A stretch of 10,900 nt of DNA from CAYNOZ01 sp964398955 (GTDB lineage Archaea; Methanobacteriota_B; Thermococci; Thermococcales; CAYNOZ01), in contig CAYNOZ010000052.1 of the NCBI GenBank assembly GCA_964398955.1, positions 1 to 10,900 on the forward strand. The letters run 5' to 3'. The number at the start of each line of letters is the position of its first letter. Within the stretch, counting starts at the first letter, position 1. Positions 1-6,710 of this stretch are shown one piece after another. A program made the translations under genes and the position numbers. Below the pieces are notes generated by a model, which saw only the letters and a list, made by a program, of their open reading frames with translations, ran no database searches and was not told the DNA's origin.

Positions 1-89
1 GCTTACAGCTCCGCCAGCAGAGCCTCCAAACAGTCTGACATATAGCCAAACTCAACTACTTAATTTCACGGAAAGTATAAATAGTTTTT
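1..89. other. Left-edge stretch without a supportable gene
   Basis: No complete reading frame with a start and ribosome binding site is visible. An AT-rich element at 74-84 (agtataaatag) resembles an archaeal TATA box on the plus strand with a purine-rich GGAAAG before it, and could also be read as a TATA box on the minus strand. A minus-strand frame that runs off the left edge reads LFGGSAGGAVS, reminiscent of a glycine-rich nucleotide-binding loop, but it lacks a start codon in the window and is too short to call. Confidence 0.4.
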
Positions 90-131
90 GCCTCATCTTC
101 TCCGACCTAAAGGGCGGAGCCTCCATGAGGA
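90..131 (-). mobile_element. Possible IS200/IS605-type element end (GC-rich nested hairpin)
   Basis: A nested inverted repeat stands out by its GC content. The outer arms are cctcat (91-96) and atgagg (125-130). The inner arms are ctccgacc and gggcggag around a TAAA loop, with one mismatch. On the minus strand it reads as GGCTCCGCCCTTTAGGTCGG followed by AGAAGATGAGGC. This resembles the imperfect hairpin that commonly follows tnpB at the right end of IS200/IS605-family elements. It sits exactly where homology of the adjacent antiporter pseudogene ends. No transposase is present in the window, so this could be a remnant, a non-autonomous element, or an unrelated hairpin or terminator. Confidence 0.35.
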
Positions 132-465
132 AGAAGGTGAAAGAATATTAGAACATTTTGTATTCCTGTTAGATTCATTCTTATTCCAATTGATACGAAA
201 AATATTGGCATGAATATATAAGACTTACCTGCTTCTTTTAATTGTTTAACATCTGTTTCCATACCGGCTAAAAATGGTACAAATATGATATCAATTTCAG
301 AAAAGCTTTCAAGTTTTCAGTATATGTAATTATCTTTAAAATAGATGGACCTAGAATTATTTCCGATAGTATCTCTCCTTAGACTTCTGTTTGTTTAAGC
401 CCGTTTAAAAATTCTCCTAAGATCTTAGAAACTATTAAAATTAAAGTAAAAGTGAAAAGATACAA
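131..465 (-). pseudogene. Decayed cation:proton antiporter (CPA2/Kef type)
   Basis: Read on the minus strand from a TTG at 465 with an SD (GAGGTG, 471-476), the first 28 codons end in ILGEFLNGLKQTEV, the N-terminal helix of CPA2 (Kef-like) monovalent cation/H+ antiporters. An in-frame TAA (379-381) falls where the family reads VVGEIL. The same frame continues GEILSEIILGPSIL. At the T run 301-304 a one-base deletion shifts the frame, after which EIDIIFVPFLAGMETDVKQL matches the conserved LxLFLAGxE/D block. At about 212-222 the text jumps from helix 3 to a segment like the later IFFVSIGIRMNL motif, so roughly half the transporter domain is missing. Homology fades near 140, beside a GC-rich hairpin. 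Its SD lies just past the stop of the CBS-domain gene, so the two were once an operon. It is surely non-functional as a transporter. Family assignment rests on motifs only. Confidence 0.8.
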
Positions 466-479
466 ATAAGCACCTCTAT

Positions 480-1007
480 TTATAGTGTCACGATTCTTAG
501 GAGTATCATTATGTCCCCTGTTTCTAATACTCCTTCAACTTTCTTTTCTTTGTTCAATACTGGTAGATGATGTTTGCCAGTTTCTATCATTAATCTTATT
601 GCTTCATCTAGAGTTTCATTTTCTTCTATGGTTACGGGATCTTCGGTCATTATATCTTTCATTAATGAAGATCTGCTTGTTTTTATTCTTTCTAAGATAC
701 TTGTTCCAAATATGGCTCCTCTTTGAGGCATCTTAAAAAATTTTAATAAACTTTTTTGAGTTACTAATCCTAATAAATGGTTTTCTTCGTCTACTATTAC
801 TGCACTTGTTATTTTAGGATCTTTAAATTCTCTCAGCAAATCTAATAAATCATTTTGTCTTTTAAATTTTAAGAAATCTCTTTCCATAACTTCTTTTACC
901 TTTATTTTATAAAATGATTTTAAATTATGACTCAACTCATCTCTAGTACCCATTAAAGCATGTAGACGTTTGTTCACTGGTAAAGGAAACTTCTTATTTC
1001 CATTCAT
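480..1007 (-). CDS. Two-CBS-domain protein
   Basis: The 175-residue product carries two CBS modules, at about residues 35-95 and 114-172. The second has the typical MKDIMTEDPVTIEENETLDE opening and HHLPVLN core; the first has VKEVM and SAVIVDEENHLLGLVT. CBS pairs bind adenine nucleotides or S-adenosylmethionine and regulate partner proteins; no catalytic or membrane domain is fused here, so it is a stand-alone cytoplasmic sensor. The ATG at 1007 is preferred to a TTG one codon upstream. The SD is weak (AGGGC about 8 bases ahead) and a TATA-like element lies about 40 bases upstream. The next gene in its direction is a broken antiporter whose SD begins a few bases after this stop, so the protein probably once regulated that transporter. 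The reading frame is intact, so it may have another partner. The specific ligand is unknown. Confidence 0.85.
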   Translation of the reverse strand: MNGNKKFPLPVNKRLHALMGTRDELSHNLKSFYKIKVKEVMERDFLKFKRQNDLLDLLREFKDPKITSAVIVDEENHLLGLVTQKSLLKFFKMPQRGAIFGTSILERIKTSRSSLMKDIMTEDPVTIEENETLDEAIRLMIETGKHHLPVLNKEKKVEGVLETGDIMILLRIVTL

Positions 1008-1042
1008 CAATATCGAGCCCTAATATAATAAAATCTTAATAC

Positions 1043-1055
1043 TTTAAAATATATC
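1043..1055 (-). promoter_or_regulatory. Probable TATA box of the CBS-domain gene
   Basis: On the minus strand the sequence reads GATATATTTTAAAG-like, centred about 42 bases before the ATG at 1007. That would place transcription start near 1023 with a leader of about 16 bases. The surrounding 1011-1130 is uniformly AT-rich, so other positions are possible. Confidence 0.35.
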
Positions 1056-1130
1056 GAATTTTGAAAATTTCAAGAATAACAATAACTAATTGAATTGATT
1101 TCTTTTAGAAGAGATTTCTAATTTATTAAG

Positions 1131-1153
1131 AAGAAATTTATAAATAAAAAAAT
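1131..1153 (-). terminator. T-rich terminator after the mutase large subunit gene
   Basis: Immediately after the TAA of the mutase gene the minus strand reads ATTTTTTTATTTATAAATTT, a run of T residues of the kind that ends archaeal transcripts without needing a strong hairpin. Confidence 0.5.
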
Positions 1154-2800
1154 TTAAAAGGTAGTTGATGAAGTATATTCTCCAAATACTTCTCTCAGTA
1201 CACCATTTATTTCTCCTAGTGTTGCTTTTGCTTTTGCAGCATCCATTACATATGGCATTAAGTTTTTATCAGTTTTAGCTGCTTTTTTGAGTTCTTTTAG
1301 AGCTTTTTGACATTTTTCTTCATTTCTTTCTTCTCTAACTTGTTTTACTCTTTCTCTTTGTCTTTCAGCTACTTCTGGGTCTACTTCATGTATATCTTCT
1401 TCTACTTCTTCATCTTCATCTTCAAATTTGTTTACTCCAACTCTTACTCTTTCTTCGTTCTCAATTTCTCTTTGTTTTTTGTAGGCGCTTTCTTGTATTT
1501 CCTTTTGTACATATCCTTGTTCTATAGCTTTTGTCATTCCACCAATTTCATCTATTTTGTCAATATACTCCATTGCCTCTTCTTCTATTTTATCTGTTAG
1601 CCATTCTATGTAGTAGGATCCTCCTAAGGGATCTGCAGTGTCCGCAACTTTTGATTCGTGGGCTATAATTTGCTGGGTTCTAAGAGCGATTCTAACACTT
1701 TTTTCGGTTGGTAGTGATAAAGCTTCATCATAGGAATTCGTATGCAGTGACTGTGTTCCACCTAGTACAGCTGCTAAGGCTTGTAGTGTTACTCTTACTA
1801 TATTATTCATCGGTTGTTGAGCTGTTAAAGTGGAACCGCACGTCTGGGTATGGAATCTTAATCTCATCGAGTCTTCATTTTCTGCATTAAATCTGTTTTT
1901 CATTATTTTAGCCCATATTCTTCTTGCTGCTCTGAATTTAGCTACCTCTTCTAAGAAGTTGTTATGTGATGCAAAGAAAAATGATAACCTCGGAGCAAAT
2001 TCATCTACATCCATACCTCTATCAACTACTTCTTTAACGTATTCTATTCCATTTGCTAATGTGAAAGCTACTTCTTGTACGGCTGTTGCTCCAGCTTCTC
2101 TAATATGATAACCACTAATACTAATAGGATTCCATTTAGGCATGTTTTCAGCACAATACATTATAACGTCTGCAGTTAACCTCATTGAAGCTTCTGGTGG
2201 GAATATATATGTTCCACGAGCTATATACTCTTTTAAGATATCATTCTGAACAGTACCTCTTAATTCACTTACATCTGCTCCCTGTTCTTCCGCTACTGCG
2301 GCATACATAGCTAATAATGATGAAGTTGGAGCGTTTATCGTCATTGAAGTACTTACTTCATCAAGAGGGATATCATCAAACAATATTTTCATATCTTCTA
2401 CAGAATCTATTGCTACCCCTACTTTACCCACTTCACCAGTTGACATTTCATGATCAGAGTCATAGCCAACTTGGGTTGGTAAGTCAAAAGCAACACTCAA
2501 ACCTTTTTGTCCTTGATCTAATAAGTACTTATATCTTTCATTTGTTTCTTTAGCACTCCCAAAACCTGCGTACTGTCTCATAGTCCAGAATCTACCTCTA
2601 TGCATGTTAGGATAAACCCCTCTTGTGAAAGGGTAGGTTCCAGGGAATCCTAAATCTTCATCGTAGTCTATTTCGGAGTCTTCTGGTGTGTAAAGTGTGT
2701 CTACTGGAAATCCGGAATCTGTGTTGAATTCGTCTTCTCTTTCTCCGTACTTATCTAGGAGTGGTTTCACATGTTTTTCTTTCCATTCCTTTTTATCCAT
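1154..2800 (-). CDS. mcmA1: Methylmalonyl-CoA mutase, large (catalytic) subunit
   Basis: The 548-residue protein is the TIM-barrel half of an archaeal split mutase that interconverts succinyl-CoA and (R)-methylmalonyl-CoA with adenosylcobalamin; the B12-binding half is encoded at 8106-8507. Key residues are present: Y77 in RQYAGFG, R195 in ARGTYIF, and Y231-H232 in SGYHIREAG. Each is offset by exactly 12 from Y89, R207, Y243 and H244 of the Propionibacterium enzyme. Tyr and Arg at the first two positions indicate methylmalonyl-CoA rather than isobutyryl-CoA mutase, where I recall Phe and Gln. The C-terminal part (about 455-500) is a charged Glu/Arg/Lys helix region usual in archaeal forms. 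I chose the ATG at 2800 because GGGTGG lies at 2805-2810; the frame stays open to 2914 but would overlap the preceding gene. It is last in the module, 65 bases after the small decarboxylase subunit, with a possible promoter of its own. Confidence 0.95.
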   Translation of the reverse strand: MDKKEWKEKHVKPLLDKYGEREDEFNTDSGFPVDTLYTPEDSEIDYDEDLGFPGTYPFTRGVYPNMHRGRFWTMRQYAGFGSAKETNERYKYLLDQGQKGLSVAFDLPTQVGYDSDHEMSTGEVGKVGVAIDSVEDMKILFDDIPLDEVSTSMTINAPTSSLLAMYAAVAEEQGADVSELRGTVQNDILKEYIARGTYIFPPEASMRLTADVIMYCAENMPKWNPISISGYHIREAGATAVQEVAFTLANGIEYVKEVVDRGMDVDEFAPRLSFFFASHNNFLEEVAKFRAARRIWAKIMKNRFNAENEDSMRLRFHTQTCGSTLTAQQPMNNIVRVTLQALAAVLGGTQSLHTNSYDEALSLPTEKSVRIALRTQQIIAHESKVADTADPLGGSYYIEWLTDKIEEEAMEYIDKIDEIGGMTKAIEQGYVQKEIQESAYKKQREIENEERVRVGVNKFEDEDEEVEEDIHEVDPEVAERQRERVKQVREERNEEKCQKALKELKKAAKTDKNLMPYVMDAAKAKATLGEINGVLREVFGEYTSSTTF

Positions 2801-2825
2801 ATTTCCACCCAATGTAATAAGAATA

Positions 2826-2834
2826 GTATATAAA
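2826..2834 (-). promoter_or_regulatory. Possible internal TATA box before the mutase large subunit gene
   Basis: The minus strand reads TTTATATAC about 30 bases before the ATG at 2800. Used as a TATA box it would start transcription only a few bases before the ATG, almost leaderless, which conflicts with the SD GGGTGG lying at 2805-2810. The gene may therefore be reached both by read-through from upstream and by this promoter. Confidence 0.35.
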
Positions 2835-2846
2835 TAAATTTTATTA

Positions 2847-2860
2847 TGAAAAAGAAAAAT
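2847..2860 (-). terminator. T-rich stretch after the small decarboxylase subunit gene
   Basis: The minus strand reads ATTTTTCTTTTTCA within 20 bases after the stop at 2866. Such T tracts terminate archaeal RNA polymerase at least partly, so mutase expression may be lowered relative to the decarboxylase genes. Confidence 0.35.
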
Positions 2861-2865
2861 GAATT

Positions 2866-3276
2866 TTATTTGGTTAGTTTTTTCATACCAGTTCTTTTTC
2901 CTTCTAATTTCCAACTTGGTGACTTCTTGACGGAAATTACCTTTGATTTACTTCCTACGTGTTGGAAGATAGCTCCTAATGCTGCTTCCATTTCTCTGTT
3001 AGTAAGCTTTTTACCTTCTTTATGTTCTTCAATTGCTGTAATTGCTGCAATTTTTTCTTCTTTTGTTAATCCTTCTTCAGTTTTCTTCTGTTTTTTCTTA
3101 GTAGTTGTTTCTACTTTCGTTTCAGTTTTAGTTTCAGTGGTTTCTTCTTTAGTTTCCTCTTCTTTCCTTAGAGCTCTTTCTAATAGCATCATCACTATGG
3201 ATAATACTATTAGAACTATGAATACTACCGATACTCCTGTTATTGCGGCCTGAATTCCAAATTGTAGATTAGCCAT
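2866..3276 (-). CDS. mmdD: Sodium-pumping decarboxylase small subunit (OadG/MmdD family)
   Basis: The 136-residue protein has the layout of the gamma/delta subunit of Na+-translocating decarboxylases: one N-terminal membrane helix (about residues 9-32), a Glu/Thr/Lys-rich linker (about 36-68), and a soluble tail with KIAAITAIEEH (75-85) and a final SPSWKLEGK (119-127) like the family's SPWKLAGR-type end. In this family the subunit joins carboxyltransferase and biotin carrier to the membrane beta subunit. The start is the ATG at 3276, because GGTGAT at 3281-3286 is an ideal archaeal SD with 4 bases spacing. A GTG at 3285 in the same frame is part of that SD and should not be taken as the start. 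The gene begins 13 bases after the beta subunit stop. Sequence conservation in this family is weak, so the call rests on topology, the tail motif and the neighbours. Confidence 0.85.
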   Translation of the reverse strand: MANLQFGIQAAITGVSVVFIVLIVLSIVMMLLERALRKEEETKEETTETKTETKVETTTKKKQKKTEEGLTKEEKIAAITAIEEHKEGKKLTNREMEAALGAIFQHVGSKSKVISVKKSPSWKLEGKRTGMKKLTK

Positions 3277-3289
3277 TTTTATCACCTAT

Positions 3290-4432
3290 TTATAACCCCT
3301 GTACTAAGGTTATTAGAACTCCAGCGGCTGTTGCAGAACCTAATACTCCGGCAACATTTGGACCCATTGCATGCATCAATAAGTTATTATGAGGATCCTC
3401 GTCTTTTCCAACGTCTTGAACAACTCTAGCAGCCATTGGAACTGCTGAACAACCAGCTGCACCTATCATTGGATTTATTTTTTCACTTGAAAGGGCGTTC
3501 ATTATTTTTCCTAGTATTACGCCTCCTCCTACAGCTACAGCGAACGCTGCAACTCCAAGAATTAATATTAAGATGGTGTCTACTTGCAAGAAACTTGATC
3601 CAGTCATTGTGCTACCGACAGTCAATCCCAGTATTATCGTTACAATATTCATTAGTTCTTCACTTGCTCCTTTAGCTAATCTATCTGTTACTCCGCTTTC
3701 TTTGAATAAGTTACCTACCATAAGCATTCCTATTAATGGAATCGCTTTTGGAACTAGTAAACCTGCTACTATGAAGGATACTACTGGGAATATCATTTTC
3801 ACTTTCCTTGATACAGGTTTAGTTTGTTTCATTTTGATTTGTCTTTCTTCTTTGCTTGTGAGTAGTTTAATTACTGGAGGTATTATTAGAGGTACCATAG
3901 CCATGTATGAGTACGCTGCTACTGATGTTGCTCCAAGTATCTGCGGTGCTAAGGTAGATGTTGTATATATTGTTGTTGGTCCATCTGCTCCTCCTATTAT
4001 TCCTATAGAAGCTGCTTCAGCTGGTGTGAATCCAAGTAGTAGTGCTCCTATTAGTGTGGTAAATATTCCTATCTGTGCTGCTGCTCCTAGTAGGAAAGTT
4101 TTCGGATCTGAAAGTAATGGACCGAAATCTGTCATAGCCCCTACCCCTAAGAATATTAAGGTTGGTACGACCTCTGGTCTGATGAGATAATGTTCAAATA
4201 AGTAAAGAACGTTACCTATTTGTCCTTCTGCTGCGATTCCTGTATTTGGTATGTTAGTTAATATTGCTCCTAGTCCTATTGGAACTAGTAACAATGGTTC
4301 CATTTCGTATTTTATTCCTAGATAGATCAGGAGGGATCCAACACCGAACATCACTATGTTTTTCCAGGAAAGACTCACTAGACCGCTTTCCAACCAAATG
4401 CTCATTAGTCCATTTACTATATCTACGGCCAT
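3290..4432 (-). CDS. mmdB: Na+-pumping methylmalonyl-CoA decarboxylase, beta (membrane) subunit
   Basis: The 380-residue polytopic membrane protein belongs to the OadB/GcdB/MmdB family, which decarboxylates carboxybiotin and exports Na+. The hallmark GGADGPTTIY block is at 147-156 with the essential Asp at 150 (Asp203 of the Klebsiella oxaloacetate decarboxylase). Other conserved blocks are YEMEPLLLVPIGLGAILTN (42-60), GAMTDFGPLLSDP (98-110) and NPMIGAAGCSAVPMAARV (320-337), including the Ser at 329 in the functional SAVP motif. It is slightly shorter than the bacterial OadB of about 430 residues. The ATG at 4432 follows the biotin carrier stop by 10 bases, with GAGGGATC as SD overlapping that stop. 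Its presence separates this complex from ATP-dependent propionyl-CoA carboxylase, which has no membrane subunit. Confidence 0.95.
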   Translation of the reverse strand: MAVDIVNGLMSIWLESGLVSLSWKNIVMFGVGSLLIYLGIKYEMEPLLLVPIGLGAILTNIPNTGIAAEGQIGNVLYLFEHYLIRPEVVPTLIFLGVGAMTDFGPLLSDPKTFLLGAAAQIGIFTTLIGALLLGFTPAEAASIGIIGGADGPTTIYTTSTLAPQILGATSVAAYSYMAMVPLIIPPVIKLLTSKEERQIKMKQTKPVSRKVKMIFPVVSFIVAGLLVPKAIPLIGMLMVGNLFKESGVTDRLAKGASEELMNIVTIILGLTVGSTMTGSSFLQVDTILILILGVAAFAVAVGGGVILGKIMNALSSEKINPMIGAAGCSAVPMAARVVQDVGKDEDPHNNLLMHAMGPNVAGVLGSATAAGVLITLVQGL

Positions 4433-4442
4433 AAGGATCCCT

Positions 4443-4973
4443 CTATGCTAGAGCCATTATCGGATCGTCTGAGTCGACCTTATCGCCTTCAGATACAAGT
4501 ATTTTTTTGATGGTTCCACTACTTGGAGCAGATACTTCATTTTCCATTTTCATTGCTTCTAGTATAGCTACTGAATCTCCCATGCTTACTTTATCTCCTA
4601 CTGATACGTCTACGGAATTAATGGTTCCTGACATTGGCGCTCTTATCATATCGCCTTCACCTTCTACTTCTGTTTCAGTTTCTTCTTCCTCTTGCTCTGG
4701 CTCCCCTTTCTCTTCTTCTTTAGAAGGTTTCTCTTCTTTCTCTTCTTTTTCTTCTGTTTCTTTTGATTCTTCTTTACTTGGTTTCTCTTCTTCTTTAGAA
4801 GGCTTTTCTTCTTTTTCTACTTTTTTCTGTTTCTTTTTAGCTGGTTTTCCTTCTTCTTCTACTTCAATTTCTGCTTCTTTTCCATCTACATCTACTTTAT
4901 AAGTGCCATATCCTTTTTCTTGAACTTCAACTTCGAATTCTTCTCCTTCAACACTAACTTTGTATTTTGTCAT
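4443..4973 (-). CDS. mmdC: Biotin carrier subunit of methylmalonyl-CoA decarboxylase
   Basis: The 176-residue protein ends in a biotinyl domain (about 106-176) with the EAMKM motif at 139-143, so Lys142 carries biotin. It shuttles CO2 between the carboxyltransferase and the membrane beta subunit. Residues 4-20 and 25-41 form a tandem repeat (YKVSVEGEEFEVEV and YKVDVDGKEAEIEV, period 21 residues), like the N-terminal beta-hairpins of other archaeal carriers. The middle (about 42-107) is a flexible linker made almost only of Glu, Lys, Ser and Pro, with KPSKEE repeated three times, rather than the Ala/Pro linker usual in bacteria. I start at the ATG at 4973: GGTGAT at 4978-4983 is the SD and overlaps the preceding stop. 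The GTG at 4982 lies inside it. The repeated linker DNA is prone to slippage, so its length may vary among strains. Confidence 0.93.
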   Translation of the reverse strand: MTKYKVSVEGEEFEVEVQEKGYGTYKVDVDGKEAEIEVEEEGKPAKKKQKKVEKEEKPSKEEEKPSKEESKETEEKEEKEEKPSKEEEKGEPEQEEEETETEVEGEGDMIRAPMSGTINSVDVSVGDKVSMGDSVAILEAMKMENEVSAPSSGTIKKILVSEGDKVDSDDPIMALA

Positions 4974-4982
4974 TTTGATCAC

Positions 4983-6533
4983 CTAAAGTGGTATATTACC
5001 ATGTTTTTTGTCTGGGATTTCTTCTCTTTTTGAATCATAAACTTTCAGGGAATTTATTAACCTTTGTCTAATATCGGCAGGATCTACAACGTCGTCTACG
5101 TAACCTCTTTTAGCAGCTTTGTATGGGTTAGCGAATTCTTCTCTATATTCTGCTATTTTTTCTTGTCTTTTTTCTTCTGGATTGTCAGCATTTTTTATTT
5201 CTCTTCTGTATATTATATTAGCTGCTCCTTCTGGCCCCATTACTGCTATTTCAGCAGTTGGTAATGCAAATACTTGGTCTGCTTTCAGGTGCTTACTTGC
5301 CATTGCTATGTATGCGCCTCCATACGCTTTTCTGACTATAGTGGTAATTAGTGGAACTGTAGCTTCTGAGTATGCATATAGAAGTTTGGCTCCATGTCTT
5401 ATAATACCGCCGTGTTCCTGCTCTACTCCTGGTAGATATCCAGGTACATCTACAAAGGATAGTATAGGTATGTTATATGCGTCACAGAATCTTACGAATC
5501 TTGCGGCTTTATCTGAGGCGTCTATGTTTAGTGATCCTGCGAATTTGCTTGGATTGTTTGCAACTATTCCAACTGATTGTCCATCCATTCTGGCGAATCC
5601 TACTACAATACTAGTTGCGAAGTGTGGATGAACTTCTAAGAATGAGTCTTCATCTACTATTGTTTCTATTAGTTCTTGTGCTTCGTATCCTTTTTTTGGT
5701 TTTTCTGGAACTAAGTCGTATAATTCTTCTGTTTTTCTGTCTGGTTCATCTTCTGGTTCGTATTCGGGAGGGTCTTCCATGTTGTTTGATGGTATGTAGC
5801 TTATTAATTCTCTAATTGTTTCTATTGTGTCTTCATCATCTTCTGCTACGAAGTGAGCCATTCCACTTTTCTTAGCATGAGCTTTAGCTCCTCCTAACTC
5901 GTTAGAAGATATTTCTTCTCCTGTAACTGATTTTATTACATCTGGCCCAGTTATGAACATTAAGCTATCTTCTTCGTTCATTAGTATGAAGTCTCCTATT
6001 GCCGGTGAATAAACTGCTCCACCTGCACAGGGACCCATAATTGCTGTTATCTGAGGCACTACTCCAGATGCCATAGTGTTACGATAGAAAATATCTCCGT
6101 ATCCTTTTAGTGAGTCCACTCCTTCCTGTATTCTAGCTCCTCCTGAGTCATTTATACCTATTATTGGTGCGCCTACTTTCTTAGCTTCGTCCATTACGTA
6201 ACTAATTTTTTGGGCATGCATTTCTCCTAAGGATCCTCCCATTACTGTGAAATCTTGTGCGAATACGTATACTACTCTATCGTCTATTGTTCCGTAGCCT
6301 GTTACAACTCCATCTCCTGGAAGGTCTTTTTCGTCCATTCCTAGTTGAGTGGCCCTGTGTTCAACGAAAGGGTTTAGTTCTATAAAACTATCATCATCAA
6401 GTAATAAGTCAATTCTTTCCCTAGCAGTTAGTTTATTCTTTGAATGCTGTTTTTCTATCTTTTCCTCTCCTCCACCTTTCTCTATATCTTTCTTTAATTC
6501 ATATAATTCATCTAAGTCTTCTTCTATTGACAT
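4983..6533 (-). CDS. mmdA: Methylmalonyl-CoA decarboxylase, carboxyltransferase (alpha) subunit
   Basis: The 516-residue protein is an acyl-CoA carboxyltransferase of the MmdA/PccB family with both crotonase-like halves. The N half has INDSGGARIQEGVDSL (127-142) and MGPCAGGAVYSPA (166-178), the first oxyanion hole. The C half has VDVPGYLPGVEQEHGGIIRHGAKLL (361-385) and VRKAYGGAYIAM (400-411). It transfers CO2 from (S)-methylmalonyl-CoA to biotin, leaving propionyl-CoA. The residue after YGGAY is Ile409; in Streptomyces propionyl-CoA carboxylase the matching residue is Asp422, and in the acetyl-CoA form Ile420, so sequence alone does not prove substrate. Genes for biotin carrier, Na+-pumping beta subunit and small anchor follow directly, and no biotin carboxylase is present, which favours the decarboxylase. 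The ATG at 6533 has a strong SD, GGAGGT at 6540-6545. It is first of the mmdA-C-B-D set, 214 bases after the epimerase gene. Confidence 0.94.
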   Translation of the reverse strand: MSIEEDLDELYELKKDIEKGGGEEKIEKQHSKNKLTARERIDLLLDDDSFIELNPFVEHRATQLGMDEKDLPGDGVVTGYGTIDDRVVYVFAQDFTVMGGSLGEMHAQKISYVMDEAKKVGAPIIGINDSGGARIQEGVDSLKGYGDIFYRNTMASGVVPQITAIMGPCAGGAVYSPAIGDFILMNEEDSLMFITGPDVIKSVTGEEISSNELGGAKAHAKKSGMAHFVAEDDEDTIETIRELISYIPSNNMEDPPEYEPEDEPDRKTEELYDLVPEKPKKGYEAQELIETIVDEDSFLEVHPHFATSIVVGFARMDGQSVGIVANNPSKFAGSLNIDASDKAARFVRFCDAYNIPILSFVDVPGYLPGVEQEHGGIIRHGAKLLYAYSEATVPLITTIVRKAYGGAYIAMASKHLKADQVFALPTAEIAVMGPEGAANIIYRREIKNADNPEEKRQEKIAEYREEFANPYKAAKRGYVDDVVDPADIRQRLINSLKVYDSKREEIPDKKHGNIPL

Positions 6534-6604
6534 AAATTACCTCCTATATTAATAGGTTTGAAACATACTTCCTTCTTTTACTACTAATCCTATCTTAAAA
6601 AACA

Positions 6605-6636
6605 TAGGAAAAAAGGAATTTAAAAATCTTTTCCTA
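6605..6636 (-). promoter_or_regulatory. TATA-like element inside an inverted repeat, upstream of mmdA
   Basis: TAGGAAAA (6605-6612) and TTTTCCTA (6629-6636) form a perfect 8-base inverted repeat. Between them the minus strand reads TTTTTAAATT (6617-6626), a possible TATA box that would give a leader of about 60 bases before the ATG at 6533. A dimeric repressor bound to the arms would block this promoter; that is inference. Confidence 0.4.
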
Positions 6637-6673
6637 GGGTTGAATTTGCTTCCTATAAAATTTTACTTTCGAT

Positions 6674-6707
6674 AAACTTATTAATACTTTCAAAAAACTT
6701 ATTAATA
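6674..6707. repeat. 13-base direct repeat with 21-base period
   Basis: AAACTTATTAATA occurs at 6674-6686 and 6695-6707, exactly 21 bases apart, which places both copies on the same face of the helix. They lie upstream of the candidate mmdA promoter and may be a tandem regulator site, though the gap is AT-rich and chance or local duplication is possible. Confidence 0.45.
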
Positions 6708-6710
6708 AAT

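Noticed and set aside
124..150. Tiny plus-strand frame (MRKKVKEY) after a TATA-like element
   Set aside because: Its ATG lies within the hairpin arm, there is no useful SD, and the predicted transcription start would fall inside the hairpin.
2801..2914. 38-residue N-terminal extension of the mutase large subunit
   Set aside because: It would overlap the preceding gene, reads as low-complexity AT-rich sequence without SD, and the ATG at 2800 has GGGTGG just upstream and gives the usual family length.
3573..4190. 205-codon plus-strand frame
   Set aside because: It lies wholly within the membrane beta subunit gene on the opposite strand, and the hydrophobic composition is a mirror of that gene's codons.
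5119..5631. 170-codon plus-strand frame
   Set aside because: It is antisense to the conserved carboxyltransferase gene, has no SD and no recognisable motif.
4983..6533. Propionyl-CoA carboxylase beta subunit as the call for the carboxyltransferase
   Set aside because: The sequence family alone allows it, but the Na+-pumping beta subunit and small anchor subunit are encoded directly downstream and no biotin carboxylase is present.
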